This document shows positions 45,540 to 57,247 of a stretch of DNA of 64,000 bases, in pieces. The DNA comes from Brienomyrus brachyistius (lineage: Eukaryota > Chordata > Actinopteri > Osteoglossiformes > Mormyridae). The DNA is taken from NCBI RefSeq assembly GCF_023856365.1, contig NW_026042843.1, positions 1-64,000 of the forward strand, in the 5' to 3' direction. Below the pieces are notes generated by a model that saw only the letters and a program-made list of their open reading frames with translations, was not told the origin of the DNA and ran no database searches. The position numbers and the translations under genes are program-made. Every line of letters starts with the position of its first letter. Positions within the stretch are counted from its first letter, which is position 1.

Positions 45540-46828
45540 AGAGGCTATGGGTAGCTACAAAAAGGCTCTTAGTGCCGCCAAATCATCTAGTATCTATCAG
45601 AACTAATTGAAATAAACAAAAATAATCCTAGATTCCTATTTACTATGGTGTCCAAGCTGACTAATAACCAGACCACTGGTTATTTTCCAGTGACGACTTT
45701 ATGAAACTTTTTGACCAAAAATATGCTCAATTAAACAGAACATTTTGAATATTGAATATTGGTTAACCAGTCAGAACTGATGTACTTAATTTTATCTTCA
45801 AATTCATCTACTTGTATGCTAGACCCTGTTCCATCAAAATTATTCAGCGATGCTCCCAGCATTGATTGAACCGCTACTAGCAATAGTTAAACTAAAACAT
45901 ATAATCATATTACCCCAATTTTATCTTCACTGCACTGGCTGCCAGTTAGATTTCGTGTTGACTACAAAACACTGCTCTTAACCTATAAAGCTGTAAATGG
46001 TCTTGCACCGCAGTATGTGAGTGACCTCATTTGCGTTCCGAATCATACACTTAGATGACGAGATGGAGGTATTCTATCCGTACCCAGAATAAAGAACATT
46101 ACCTTTGGGGGAAGAGCATTTGCTCATAAAGCACCACAGCTATGGAATAAACTTCCTATTAGTGTTCGGAACTCAGACACAATCTCTGCTTTTAAGTCAA
46201 GGCTTAAGATGTACCTCTTTCCCCAGTCTTTTGGATAGTTAAATCTTCTTTTCTAAGGTGAATGGGAAATCTGGAGGTTCATAGTTATTTGAGATTGAAG
46301 GGGAAAGGGGGGATTGGTGCTGTCGTCCTGCCACTCTCGCCGATCACTTAAGCTGTGGATGGGAGGTGGCTTGACGCCAAAACCTCTGTAAACCCTCATG
46401 CCTGTGCTTCCTTCCAGGTCACTCTTTTAGGCAGGCTGTCATAGTTGCTTTAGTCCTGCCGGTTAGGTGTAGGGCAATAACTCTTCTCCATCTTCTCTTT
46501 TTCGAGCTGATACCGAGCCGACTACACCGTGTGAACCCGCACCTGGACTCCTGGATATAACTACATGAAACCAACTGGGACTTTATAACTATATGAACTC
46601 TAATGAATGTCAATGTAAATGCAGTTTCATGCTCCTTGGTCGCCCAGAGGAGGATGGGGTCCCCTTCTGAGTCTAGGTTCCACTCAAGGTTTCTTCCTGC
46701 TAGAGGGAGTTTCCTTGCCACTGTCGCCTCAGGCTTGCTTGGTGGGGTTCTGGCCGGTTAAATGTAAAGTGCTTTGTGACAATGCATGTCGTTAAAAGCG
46801 CTATATAAATAAAATTGAATTGAATTGA
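45540..46828 (+). mobile_element. L2-like LINE, 3' part with complete tail
   Basis: With several stops, the + strand reads WKEAMGSYKKALSAAKSS and, at 45930-46235, HWLPVRFRVDYKTLLLTYKA, then VNGLAPQYVSDL, GGRAFAHKAPQLWNKLPISV and DTISAFKSRLKMYLFPQSFG, which is the conserved LINE C-terminus. A long 3' UTR follows (GGATGGGGTCCCCTTCTGAG, AAGTGCTTTGTGACAATG) with an ATTGAATTGAATTGAA tail. It is an old, dead copy. Its tail abuts the CR1-like LINE of opposite orientation. Confidence 0.75.
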
Positions 46829-46834
46829 AGTGCT

Positions 46835-48420
46835 TCCTCAGATTCATTTTTAAATGTTCTCCAGCTAATTTCCACTATGGCCACGAGTTCTAGTATTTTA
46901 AATTAATATTGAAATGGTCATTTGGCTGAACAGCATCCCGACCTGTTAGAATCTTATATACCTGGATCATGTCCCCCCATAGTCTCCTTTGCTTGAGGCT
47001 AAACAGATTCAGCTCAGCGAACCTCTCCTCATAAGACATTCCTCTAAGTGCAGGAATCATTCTAGTCATCCTACGTTGCACCTTTTCCAAGGCAGCAATG
47101 TCCTTCTGAAGGTATGGTGACCAAACCTGCACACAGTATTCTAGGTGGGATCTTACCAAGGAATTATATAATCGTAGCATCACTTCTCTTGACTTACATC
47201 TCTAGGTGTGTGGAGTTTAATCCAACATCCTTTTGCCTTTTTTTAATGCTTCCCCACACTGGCAAGAGTGGGACATGGAAGTATCAACATACACACCGAG
47301 ATCTTTCTCATAATCAGCTACCTTTATTTCAGTGAAACCCATAAAATATCTGTACTTTACTATATTTACTATATTTCTGCTCCCTGCATGGATTACCTTA
47401 TATTTATCTATGTTAAATTTCATCTGCCACGTATGAGCCCAGTCGCTAATTAAATCCAGATCCTGTTGTAGCCTCTCTGGACATGAGACATGATCTAACA
47501 TCAATCAGAAGATACCACACCAGCAGATAATGATTTCTGGAATAGTAAAGTTAAAGGTTGGCTAATAATACCCCTCATCTCTTTTAAAACTATAGATAAG
47601 ATGCCATCAGGGCCTTGCGATTTATTTATTTTGAGCTTAGCTAGGCTTTGTACCACATCAGCCTCAGTTATACATATATTGGTCATAGACATCGTTGTAT
47701 TTGTACTAAATGGTGGTAAGCTATTCTACTGTGAACAGCCATTGTAAAATAATCATTAAACTCATTTATATCAATTTCATTTTCAATTATAAGGCCCTTA
47801 CTATCCTGCAAATGAGTGATTTTCAGCTTTTAGAGCTCTTTCGGAGTTAAAATATTGGAAGAAACTTTTAACGTCATCCTTATAACTGTTATTAACTAAA
47901 CCTGTAGACTTAGATACTCCTGCTTTATTTTGAAATCATTAGTTAATTTCCATTTGTGGAAGAAAGCCCTTTTGCTCCTGACTTTATTCTTAATTTTCGT
48001 AGTAAACCACCTGTGACATCGCGTGCTGGACGAACAGGCAGGAAGCGAGGAATCAAGGATCCGGGAAACGGAGAGTCGGGAATGAGGGTTTATTGATGAA
48101 AACAGGTACCAACAGCGAGAGATTTCAATGACAGGACTGGGGAAACAGACTTGAATGTGGACTAAATACACAGGACTACTCAAACTGACAGAAAACAGCT
48201 GGTTACAATCGGGGCAGCACACATGGTTAATGAGGGGGCGTGGCACACACGAGGATCGTACAAGCAGGTCATGACACCAGCTTGGTTGCAGTTTCCTAGA
48301 TTTAGTTTTTCTGGAAACGGGTATGAAGTTCTTTTGCACTTGCAACAATGTGCTTTTAAAAAATTCCCATGCCTCTTCCACAGTATTGCTATTTAACTCC
48401 ATCCGATTTACAGTTTCTAG
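46835..48420 (-). pseudogene. CR1-like LINE, fragmented RT
   Basis: Minus strand, N to C: WEFFKSTLLQVQKNFIPVSR, KSRKLQPSW [LTR insertion] WFTTKIKNKVRSKRAFFHKW, then NICITEADVVQSLAKLKINK and SQGPDGILSIVLKEM, then RLQQDLDLISDWAHTWQMKF, and finally SHLEYCVQVWSPYLQKDIAA with MIPALRGMSYEERFAELNLF. The fingers, thumb and C-terminus survive. The palm segment with the YADD box is deleted between 47500 and 47560. It is interrupted by a solo LTR at 48012-48276. Confidence 0.78.
48012..48276 (-). mobile_element. Solo LTR, 265 bp, inside a CR1-like LINE
   Basis: On the minus strand it runs TGTCATGACCTGCTTG... to ...GCGATGTCACA, with the shared block TGTGCCACGCCCCCTCATTA and an AATAAACCC poly-A signal region. 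Target duplications are CCACC (48007-48011) and CCAGC (48277-48281), 5 bp with one mismatch. The LINE frame resumes across the insertion, proving a secondary event. No internal retroelement sequence remains, so it formed by LTR-LTR recombination. Confidence 0.82.
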
Positions 48421-48539
48421 TTTCAGTCTCATACCATTGAATTACCCTTCCTAACATTGTATACTTTTGTTTTGGACTTGGTTGAAGACTCAGGCAGCAG
48501 GAGTTGCCCCAACGTTGGTATGTCCTTATCCATAAGGGG

Positions 48540-49080
48540 GAGTAAACGTTCTGGTTTCCCGACCTTATAGATGAAGGAGTTGGGGGATGTTGCCAGTGAC
48601 CTGCCGGATTCCAGGCAGAACAGGCCTCGCTATGCCACAGCCCTTCAGAGACTGGGCCTTCCGTGCAGAACCTCTGCATCCAAATTAGACCAGTTGTTTA
48701 ACAAAACCCTAAAATGGGGTTATTTTTGACATGGAACGGGACTTTGATTCAACAACCCATTACTTAGTTGCGGCAAGTACCCAATATCAAGTATAGCTGC
48801 AAAGAATCTGCCAGAGATTTTCAGAGAAGTTCCCCAGATGCATGGACTGGACTAAGGTGCGTCAGATTAAACAGGAGCCTGGTAAATTCTGTGAGCCCCA
48901 CGCCAAGTGACTGATGGAAACATACTCCAGCTACAGTGAGATGGACCCTCCAGCGGACCGAGAGTGGGATTCCCTCTGGGAGCGACAACTCGTGCAGTTG
49001 CTGGTGGATGAGCTGCAAACAGACATCAAGAAGGACTTCCAACCTCACAATCATTTACCAAACCACTTCAGGTAACTTGT
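48540..49080 (+). pseudogene. Possible retroelement gag relic
   Basis: Reading from about 48835 gives WTKVRQIKQEPGKFCEPHAK, one stop, then LMETYSSYSEMDPPADREWD and LVQLLVDELQTDIKKDF. This layout (a KQ.P.EF-like segment followed by a helix pair and 'L..EL...I') is reminiscent of LTR-retroelement capsid domains. Upstream 48570-48680 reads MKELGDVASDLPDSRQNRPR. It is fragmentary and contains a stop; the family is uncertain. Confidence 0.33.
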
Positions 49081-49084
49081 AAAG

Positions 49085-49918
49085 ATGTAGGTATTGGAGT
49101 ATTCACACATTCATTTGCAGTGTCCACCTCCTGTCCGGTAAATTTGGCAGGACAAAATTTGAATAACCTATAGGCCAGACTCATGAATGCGGCTGAACGA
49201 GTAAAGGTAGAACAGGTGGCCAATCCTGTTATACAGTCCTAGTAGATTGAGAACCACCTGATTGCAACTGTAGTTGGAATCAAGGGCTGAGCAGCATGGT
49301 GGCCTGGGGGACAATTATGAAAACACAGACCCACTGATATCCTTAAAACCCACAATCAAAAGAGGAGTCAGGATGGCCAGTGACATGTGCTGGCTAAATG
49401 GGGACAACAAAGAGAGAACAGAACAAGGCAGGGAGGGATTCTGACACAGGTGCCATGCTACTTTGTTTAAATATGCTGTAATGTTTTAGTGCAAGCCTTA
49501 GACAATGGAATCTCTGAATGACGCCGCAGTCTGGCTCTTTCTGAAGGTCCTATACTGTAACCGTCCTGAGAAGTTGTTTGCATGCACTTGCTGCCTTGAC
49601 ACTTGTTGATGTGCGTGTGCCCTGCTCGAGCAGTAAAGGGGAGATCACATGCAGAGCTGATTTTCTGTAGTTCCTTAGAATAAAAATAGAATATTCTCTT
49701 CAAATAGGAACACATGCTGCGTTTGATTATTTCACTCCAACTCGGACAAAAACGTCACGAAAAACATCACTTCCCATTAGAAACGCCTCTTTTATGACGT
49801 TAATGTCTGACAGAATCTTCTTGTCCGAGTTGCCCCTGTGACGTAATTTCAACATGGCGGCTTACACACTCAACATTAATTCTATTTTACAAATCCTTAA
49901 AAATGTTTATTTTGTTAA
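49085..49918. other. No gene recognised
   Basis: Intergenic. The 49200-49450 part is purine-rich and may continue the retroelement relic, but I see no diagnostic motif. Confidence 0.3.
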
Positions 49919-49930
49919 ATTTATTATTAT

Positions 49931-50286
49931 CCCATCCATCCATTTTCCAAACTGCTTATCCTACTGGGTCACGGGGGGTCCGGAGCCTATCCCGGAAGCA
50001 ATGGGCACGAGGCTGGGAACAACCCAGGATGGGGGGCCAGCCCATCGCAGGGCACACTCACACACACCATGCACTCTCACATGCATTCCTACGGGCAATT
50101 TAGCAAGTCCAATTAGCCTCAGCATGTTTTTGGACTGTGGGGGGGAACCGGAGTACCCGGAGGAAACCCCACGACGACATGGGGAGAACATGCAAACTCC
50201 ACACACATGTGACCCAGGCGGAGATTTGAACCTGGGTCCCAGAGGTGTGAGGCAACAGTGCTAACCAGTGCACGACCATACCGCCC
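49931..50286 (-). mobile_element. Full-length SINE type B
   Basis: Minus-strand copy with the CATCCATCCATTTTCC tail at the left and the GGGCGGTATGGTCGTG head at the right. Exact 12-bp target duplication ATTTATTATTAT (49919-49930 and 50287-50298). Confidence 0.9.
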
Positions 50287-50298
50287 ATTTATTATTAT

Positions 50299-51315
50299 TA
50301 TTATTTATAATTATTAGTAATTATTAATGTAATTGCACGTGTTCGATTTAGAGAATACCATATTGTGACCGTAAACAGTATCCTAACATGCAATATCAGA
50401 TTTTTACCAGACTTGTTAGTGTTTTTGGTTTGTTTGTAGTTTGTTTGATCTCGAAAAAAGAATATCGCTATGAATGTACTAAAATACTTTATAAAGCTTT
50501 TAATGTGGTTTGACTAGTTCCTGTTTCTTGTTTATTTGTCTGAAATAATAATCTTACTCCATAACTGCTAAAATATAAAGCAACAACACAGCAGCGTATT
50601 CATGGAGGCAGCCATGTTTGTTCCGAGTTGTGCTAGCTTGAACGGGAGATTGTTGGATGTGATGTCACCCAATTTGGAATTTCCAAGTTCCGAGAGAAAA
50701 ACGAACGCACCACAAGACTCTGGCTGGAAATTTCTACAATAGAGCCATTTAGTTATTTCTAGAAAAATATTTAGAGCCAATGACCTGATGTCATTGTAAC
50801 ACAGGTCACTGTCCGTGGTGCTGAATTCTCTACTTGATGGGCTGGTGCTGAATGAATATGACAGCTGGCCAACATGTCTGTGTGCTTCCACTGACTGGCA
50901 CCCAGACATATAATGACTTTTAACAATGAGGAGGGAAACGTCCAGACAGGAAATTAGTCAACAGTAATTAGTAATCACATATAGTTCTCATTTATCATGA
51001 TGTAAAATTCAAAAACCTTTTTTTTATTATTAAGGGATAAATGTAATTGAGTTTTAATGTATCCTTTCCGCTCTTAAAATCGCAAATTATTTCTGACTAT
51101 TAATCTGCACATTTTAATAATTTCATTAATATTACCTAATTGGTTTGTCTTTTTTATTAAATTTTAAAACTAGCTGTACAATTGTTGATGTTGTTGCTGT
51201 TCTGAATGTCATTGGCCTGTTGCCTTACGTCTGTCTAAACATGAGTGAGGGGATGGATGCACTATTCTATGGGGGCCTCTGTAGAGAATAAATGATCCTA
51301 ATTTTATATTGAGAG
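50299..51315. other. No gene recognised
   Basis: AT-rich DNA. A 113-codon minus-strand frame (50568-50909) has no recognisable domain and no splice or promoter support. Confidence 0.35.
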
Positions 51316-51450
51316 AGATGGTTAATTCCTTTTTAATCCATACTGCGTTCAGAGCCCCTGTTCTGCCGTTGATCACTGCTGCATATCATCCCCAAACCAA
51401 TGGCCTGGATGAGAAAACGAATGATGACATAAAATGGTAAGTCTGTTTTT
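51316..51450 (+). pseudogene. Ty3/gypsy-type integrase core fragment
   Basis: Reads FRAPVLPLITAAYHPQTNGL then DEKTNDDIKW. AYHPQTNGL.E is the hallmark segment around the last catalytic residue of gypsy-type integrases. Only about 45 codons remain. A matching C-terminal domain fragment lies at 52085-52294. Confidence 0.72.
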
Positions 51451-51540
51451 GAGGTTGTTTTAGAACTGTGTGAGACAGGCTCTATTCTTTTAACATTACA
51501 TCAGGAATTACTGATATTATTGACAATCAATCCCTTAATA

Positions 51541-51745
51541 TACAGTATCTCACAAAAGTGAGTACACCCCACACATTTTTGTAAATATTTTATTATATCT
51601 TTTCAAGGGACAACGTTAAAGATATGAAACTCTGATAGAATGTAAAGTAATCAGTGTACAGCTTGTATAATGGTGTAAATTTGATGTCCCCTCAAAATAA
51701 CTCAACACACAGCCATTAATGTCTGAACTGCTGGCAACAAAAGTG
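51541..51745 (+). mobile_element. Tc1/mariner-like TIR fragment
   Basis: TACAGTATCTCACAAAAGTG then AGTACACCCCACACATTTTT, and CAAAATAACTCAACACACAG, match the end of a common fish Tc1-like element. No right end is found. It lies between the two integrase fragments, so it may have inserted into that element. Confidence 0.6.
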
Positions 51746-52084
51746 AGATTAAAAATGATTTGTGGCAAGATCGGATCATGTGTGTTGAAGAGTTTCTTAT
51801 GACTGACAAGTAGTTATTTAAAAACATATCTTGAAACAGCAAATTACATTGTTCTTTATGCTTTTAGAAAATGACTCTTTATAATGATCTGTGAATAATA
51901 ATAATTTGCTATGAATGTTTTTCCACTTCAGCTTTCCACAATTATTCTTCCCGATGAGAAAAGCTACGGCACGTTTTTTGATGAAAAAAATAAAGTAGTT
52001 GAGACAATAAGCAACAACAGCTGAAAACATCTCCTAGTAACAGGAAAAACAGAAGCAGGCATGTGGTAAACGAATACAAAAGAG

Positions 52085-52294
52085 GTACCAAAACACAGTT
52101 TATCATGTTGGAGATGAGGCGCTTCTGTTCAACATGAGGAAGCGGGGACGGAAAGGAGGAAGAACGGAACCGGATTTTACCGGACCTTATGTCATCCAGG
52201 CAATATGTGGCAAGCTGGTTACACTGTCTAATTCTGAAGGGGCAACTTTAAAGAACAAATACAATGTAAACCACATACAGAAGGAGCCAAACTG
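52085..52294 (+). pseudogene. Ty3/gypsy-type integrase C-terminal domain
   Basis: An open frame to TGA: YHVGDEALLFNMRKRGRKGG, RTEPDFTGPYVIQAICGKLV, TLSNSEGATLKNKYNVNHIQ. The 'G..V...N.R...RKGG....W/F.GPY' pattern is the integrase DNA-binding SH3-like domain. A fish copy close to the GIN1/KRBA2-like group is the likely source. Confidence 0.72.
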
Positions 52295-52382
52295 ATGTCC
52301 CAAGTCAGGAATCACACAAGGTGCCAGAAGAGTATAAGACCAGTAAACCTCCCTCTAGCGCAGAGCTTCTGACAATCGAGAA

Positions 52383-52909
52383 GGATGCTGACAGTTGAAA
52401 AAAAACTCATGTCTGTGTGTTATGAAAGAATATCAATAAATGTTTCCGAAAGGGGATGACTCATTTGGTAATTATTTACGGCTTATGTTATGGCTGCCAA
52501 TTTACAGTCTTTACTGAAGTCTGACTTCTTTTGAGTCACCTTTAATATAGATTGGACACTCTCTATGCAATGTGCAATACTTACATAGATGGTAAATGTT
52601 TACCTGCTTGCACAGATGGATGATTAGGTAATTAGTGTAAGTGTGTGTGTGTGTTCAATCGCATGTATGTCCAAGGTCCATAGTAAATAATATACACTGA
52701 TCAAGAGATGCCCGAAAGTGGATAAAAGAGGACATTAGTGGGTGTATCACTTAGTGTAACGCGTGCAGGAAAATGAGCAGGACTGCAAGCCATATAATGA
52801 CCCTTGTCTAGCTCTTAATACAGTATGCATACAGTGATGTATCTACAATGGACAGCTACTATGAGCAGATAGCACAGTACAGGTGCTTATAAGATCTGTA
52901 TGCTATTTC
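52383..52909 (+). repeat. Inverted duplication, left arm (unique part)
   Basis: 527 bp whose reverse complement is 54696-55237. The arms share GATGCTGACAGTTG, GAAACATTTATTGATATTCT (inverse) and CATCTCTTGATCAGTGTATA (inverse), with a few percent divergence and a (GT)n length difference. The arm ends at a SINE insertion. Confidence 0.9.
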
Positions 52910-53104
52910 CATCCATCCATCCATTGTCCAAACCGCTTATCCTACTGGGTCGTGGGGGGTCTGGAGCCTATCCCGGAAGCAATGGGCACGAGGCAGGGAA
53001 CAACCCAGGATGGGGAGCCAGCCCATCACAGGGCACACTCACACACTATTCACTCATACATGCATACCTACGGGCAATTTAGTAACTCCAGTTAGCCTCA
53101 GCAT
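52910..53104 (-). mobile_element. SINE type B, partial copy a
   Basis: 3' tail and body of the SINE (minus) lacking its head. It is joined directly to a second complete copy. The pair sits inside one 14-bp target duplication (CTGTATGCTATTTC at 52896-52909 and 53463-53476), so the two arrived together or one expanded in place. Confidence 0.85.
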
Positions 53105-53462
53105 CCATCCATCCATCCATTGTCCAAACCGCTTATCCTACTGGGTCACAGGGGGTCCGGAGTCTATCCCGGAATCAATGGGCACGAGGCAGGGAAGAAC
53201 CCAGGATGGGGGGCCAGCCCATCACAGCTCACACTCACACACCATTCACTCACACATGCACACCTACGGGCAATTCAGCAACTCCAATTAGCCTCAGCAT
53301 GTTTTTGGACTGTGGGGGGAAACCGGAGTACCCGGAGGAAACCCCACGACGACACGGGGAGAACATGCAAACTCCACACCCATGTGACCCAGGCAGAGAC
53401 TCGAACCCGGGTCCCAGAGGTGTGAGGCAACAGTGCTAACCACTGCACCACCATGCCGCCCC
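53105..53462 (-). mobile_element. SINE type B, complete copy b
   Basis: Complete minus-strand SINE, with CATCCATCCATCCATTGTCC at the left and CCACCATGCCGCCCC at the right. Its GGATAGACTCCGGACCCCCT variant (read on minus) is the one repeated in the inverted arm at 54478-54695. Confidence 0.9.
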
Positions 53463-53476
53463 CTGTATGCTATTTC

Positions 53477-54330
53477 ATTCTATAAAAAGAAACTTACTGT
53501 ACTGTACAATAAAGTATTTCACCACTGCTTCTTCCTCAGCTCCCACTGTTTGCTAGCACATGCATCTTTTGATTTCTTAGTGCAATCTGTGCTTTATTTT
53601 TTTTTTGTGAAATGTAAGTGCAGTATCTGTTTATTAAGTGCTGTGGTTTAATATGTACATTATTATTTCAGTACTGTGTATACTGTCCTTAATGTCTTGC
53701 CTCTCTCGTATAACTTGAGATACGCCCAAATTGACTTGCAACAAGTGGTCCTGGTTCCAAATGCGGAAGGCGATGGATACCTGTATTTTATATGCTGTAG
53801 TGTGCTGGGTGTCAGACATTGCAATGCACCTTGCTTTGATCTTGACCTGTTAGATCAGAGGGAGGTAATCTTATCCAGAAAGGGCCACTGTGTATGATGG
53901 TTTTCACTGCAACTCTCTGAACAGCGAACCTAACAGTTATCCCAATACCTTGATCTTGCTAGCATATTTAAATGTGTACCTATTCAGGAATAGAGTGGTG
54001 AAGGCATTCAGAGGAGGACTGATGATTATCAGAGGGAACAAAGGGGCTGGGTACTTGTCAGTATCCAGTAGAACCACCAGACTCCTACACTGAATGGTTC
54101 TGGATGTGGCACAGACGTTAATCCCTCTGTATTAGGGGATCCGTCTCCAGTTTGTACTCTTCTAGTTAATAGGTAGATTATCAGGCAGTTTTTCACCCTA
54201 GTCCAGTACTCATTGACAGCCTAATACACCGTGTTTCAGTTTGTCTTGATAGTCAATACATGTCACAGGATGTACATTACTCTGATGGGCAGGCCCTCTT
54301 ACATATGATGGAAATTGCAATACCTACTTT
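53477..54330. other. Spacer of the inverted duplication; no gene recognised
   Basis: About 0.85 kb of ordinary sequence. Frames at 53676 and 53890 show no known domain. Confidence 0.35.
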
Positions 54331-54333
54331 TGG

Positions 54334-54347
54334 CCACGAGATGGCAG
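54334..54347 (+). promoter_or_regulatory. Candidate CTCF-binding core
   Basis: CCACGAGATGGCAG fits the vertebrate CTCF core CCASYAGRKGGCRS at 13 of 14 positions (G instead of C/T at position 5). A single sequence match without occupancy data. Confidence 0.4.
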
Positions 54348-54477
54348 CAAGAAAATAGAAAAATTATTTTCCCACGGTCTACTAGCAGCTTTTAGATGTT
54401 AATTCTTCATAAAAATAATTTGACTTGATCCAATGTATTTTTAATACAAACAATTACCACACAAAGCTGCTAGTTTC

Positions 54478-54695
54478 CTCCGGTTTCCCCCCACAGTCCA
54501 AAAACATGCTGAGGCTAATTGGAGTAGCTAAATTTACCGTAGGTGTGCATGTGTGAGTGAATGGTGTGTGAGTGTGAGCTGTGATGGGCTGGCCCCCCAT
54601 CCTGGGTTCTTCCCTGCCTCGTGCCCATTGATTCCGGGATAGACTCCGGACCCCCTGTGACCCAGTAGGATAAGCGGTTTGGACAATGGATGGAT
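54478..54695 (+). mobile_element. SINE type B, partial (part of right inverted arm)
   Basis: Body and tail of the SINE on +, with the variant GACTCCGGACCCCCTGTGAC shared with copy b. It was copied with the right arm and is truncated at the spacer border. Confidence 0.85.
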
Positions 54696-55237
54696 GGAAA
54701 TAGCATACAGATTAAGCACCTGTACTGTGCTATCTGCTTATAGTAGCTGTCCATTGTAGATACATCACTGTATGCATACTGTATTAAGAGCTAGATAAGG
54801 ACAGTGGGTCATTATATGGCTTGCAGTCCTGCTCATTTTCCTGCACCCGTTACACTAAGTGATACACCCACTAATGTCCTCTTTCATCCACTTTCAGGCA
54901 TCTCTTGATCAGTGTATATTACTTACTATGGACCTTGGACATACATGCGATTGGACACACACACACACACACACACACTTACACTAATTACCTAATCAAC
55001 CATCTGTGCAAGCAAGTAAACATGTACCATCTATATAAGTATTGTACATAGCATAGAGAGTGTCCAATCTATATTAAAGGTGACTCGAAAGAAGTCAGAC
55101 TTTAGTAAAGACTGTAAATTTCTCAGCCATAACATAAGCCGTAAATAATTACCAAATGAGTCATCCCCTTTCGGAAACATTTATTGATATTCTTTCATAA
55201 CACACAGACATGAGTTTTTTTTCAACTGTCAGCATCC
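54696..55237 (-). repeat. Inverted duplication, right arm (unique part)
   Basis: Reverse complement of 52383-52909. It starts with the inverse of the SINE target duplication (GAAATAGCATACAG), so the duplication post-dates the SINE insertion. It contains an (AC)n run at 54956-54978 that is longer than its partner. Confidence 0.9.
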
Positions 55238-57242
55238 GATCCAAACGGGATTCCCATTTCCTTTCTGTGGGATCCAACAGAACACGGGCTGACCATCAGT
55301 CAACATGTCTTCAACCATGCAGGACAGGACCCAGTCCAGGCCAAACCTCACGGTGCTGGTGTTAATAAAAAAAATGTAAGGAACATGCAGCTGCAGCTCA
55401 CACACAAACACAGTCCACAGCATCCAGAAAAAGGTCAGGCCTTTTTCTTCTTTAGCTGACTCCGCCCAGACCTCGCCCCCTTTCTGGGCGCCTCGCACTA
55501 TGCCTTTGAACTGGCCCTGCAGCTTGGCCCGTTTCCTGTTTCCCAATGCAAGTCATAAGATTCACCCGTAAATGATATTTTGAATCGGAACGATATTTAT
55601 TACTATTGTTTAGATTAAATATATAACGGTTTAATGATTGAATATAACTTGATATTGTTGTTTGTGTTGTTTAGTTTGAGGTTCTAGTTTCTGTCTTTAT
55701 CCGCTTTCGTTTCAGTAGGCAGCTGGTTCATCCCAGGCTCAGGGTCTCTCTGCTCTTCATCAAACCCACACCCCCAGTTTGGGAGCACCCTCTCCCTCTC
55801 CTCCCCCCACGGCTGTGACTGTTACTCCTCCTTGAGGAGTAACTGCTCCGCCCCCTATCCCAGCCCCTATACCCACAGGAGTGCATCACCCAGTGAGCCG
55901 CCGCCCTGCCTGTCCCCTCACACAAGCACACACTGAAATCATGGTCCTAAGCTCTCTGTGTGGGTCACCACGATAGTACAGCACACCGACGATTACCCTC
56001 TGACTGAATCAGAATCAGCTTTATTTGGCCAAGTATGTTCACACATATTGGGAATAGTTAGACATTTAATCAAAATAATTAAGACAAGACATAAACATAC
56101 AGTTCTGTTGATATGCGACGCATATAACCTCTGCATTCACAGCACTGCTTCAGTTATCGAAGAGCAAATTTCCAAAACTCACTCAGTCCGATAACCTAAA
56201 GTAATAAGTCATAATCCTCTTCATACGTTGCAGTAATGGGAATGAAATCTCACTCAGTGTTTATGTAATGGAGCAATGGAATTTCGTGAAATTTCCAAAA
56301 GTCCACAGAAATATTTAGAAAAACATTCCTGCAGACTGAGTTTTTGATATTTGCTTTTCAATTAACACAATTTTCTTCAGTCTGAGGTTTAACAGAATTC
56401 AGCCATATGCTGTTCAAAAAAAACTACACAGAACAAAAACAGAATGGACTTTACATCTGTCTGAAAGGAAAGTTGACACAGGCTGCAGCAGTGAACAAAT
56501 CAATCAATGTATTAAAGTTAGGCATTAAGTAACTGGAGGCAGTATATACATAACATGATAACATGCCTTTTCTGTATTGACCATATTAAGGACGCTGTAA
56601 CACTGCCCACCACATACCTGCTTCATTTATTGTTTTATACTTGCAGCTGCTTATTCAGACAGCTCGTCTACCTGTCTGTCCATGTTGCCCTCCCATGACA
56701 ACTGGTCCAGCCTACAGGTGCCGTCCCATTCCGGCATGTTACCCATGAGTCATAGCGGCACCTCCGGGAGCAGCTCCAGGTGAGCCCGTGCCTCCCCTCC
56801 CCCACCTGTCCCCATGCTGAGTCTCGGGCCCCCGTCTTCCCTCTTGTTCTCGCCTATACCCACATCCTGGCCTGTGTCTGCATCGTCTCACCTCGTTAAC
56901 AGGACTTTCGCCTTCTTCTGTCCTGATCCATTCAGGCCCATCATTCTGGGACATGCTTTGATTTATTTCGCCATAGTTACTCTTTGTTTTCCTTTGTACT
57001 TTGCACTCTACAAGTAAAATGAATAAAAAATAGGCATTATTTTGATATTGTTTTAGTACAGTGACACTAGTATATTTGTTGTTGTTTCCAGGCAACACTG
57101 CATGCTGATTTAACGTCTTTCCTTAATCTCCACCCCATTGCTCACACACAGCCAGTATCCCAGTTTGTGGTCAATGAGCTCCTCCTCACTCACCCCAGTC
57201 TCCTAGTCCAGTGGAATGTCCAACAGCTTGGGCTCTCAGTTC
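55238..57242. other. No gene recognised
   Basis: A 105-codon minus-strand frame at 55229-55546 (MGNRKRAKLQGQFKG...) has fairly complex composition but no domain I recognise and no splice or promoter support. A 9-bp-arm hairpin, GTTACTCCT/AGGAGTAAC, lies at 55821-55843 in a C-rich stretch. Nothing else is assignable. Confidence 0.3.
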
Positions 57243-57247
57243 CTGCG

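Noticed and set aside
49954..50264. Frames reading through SINE copies (for example LDCGGEPEYPEETPRRHGEN)
   Set aside because: The same peptide appears at every SINE copy in the window; it is translated SINE, not a gene.
55229..55546. 105-residue minus-strand frame starting MGNRKRAKLQ
   Set aside because: Complex composition but no recognised family and no supporting signals; kept only as a note in the unassigned region.
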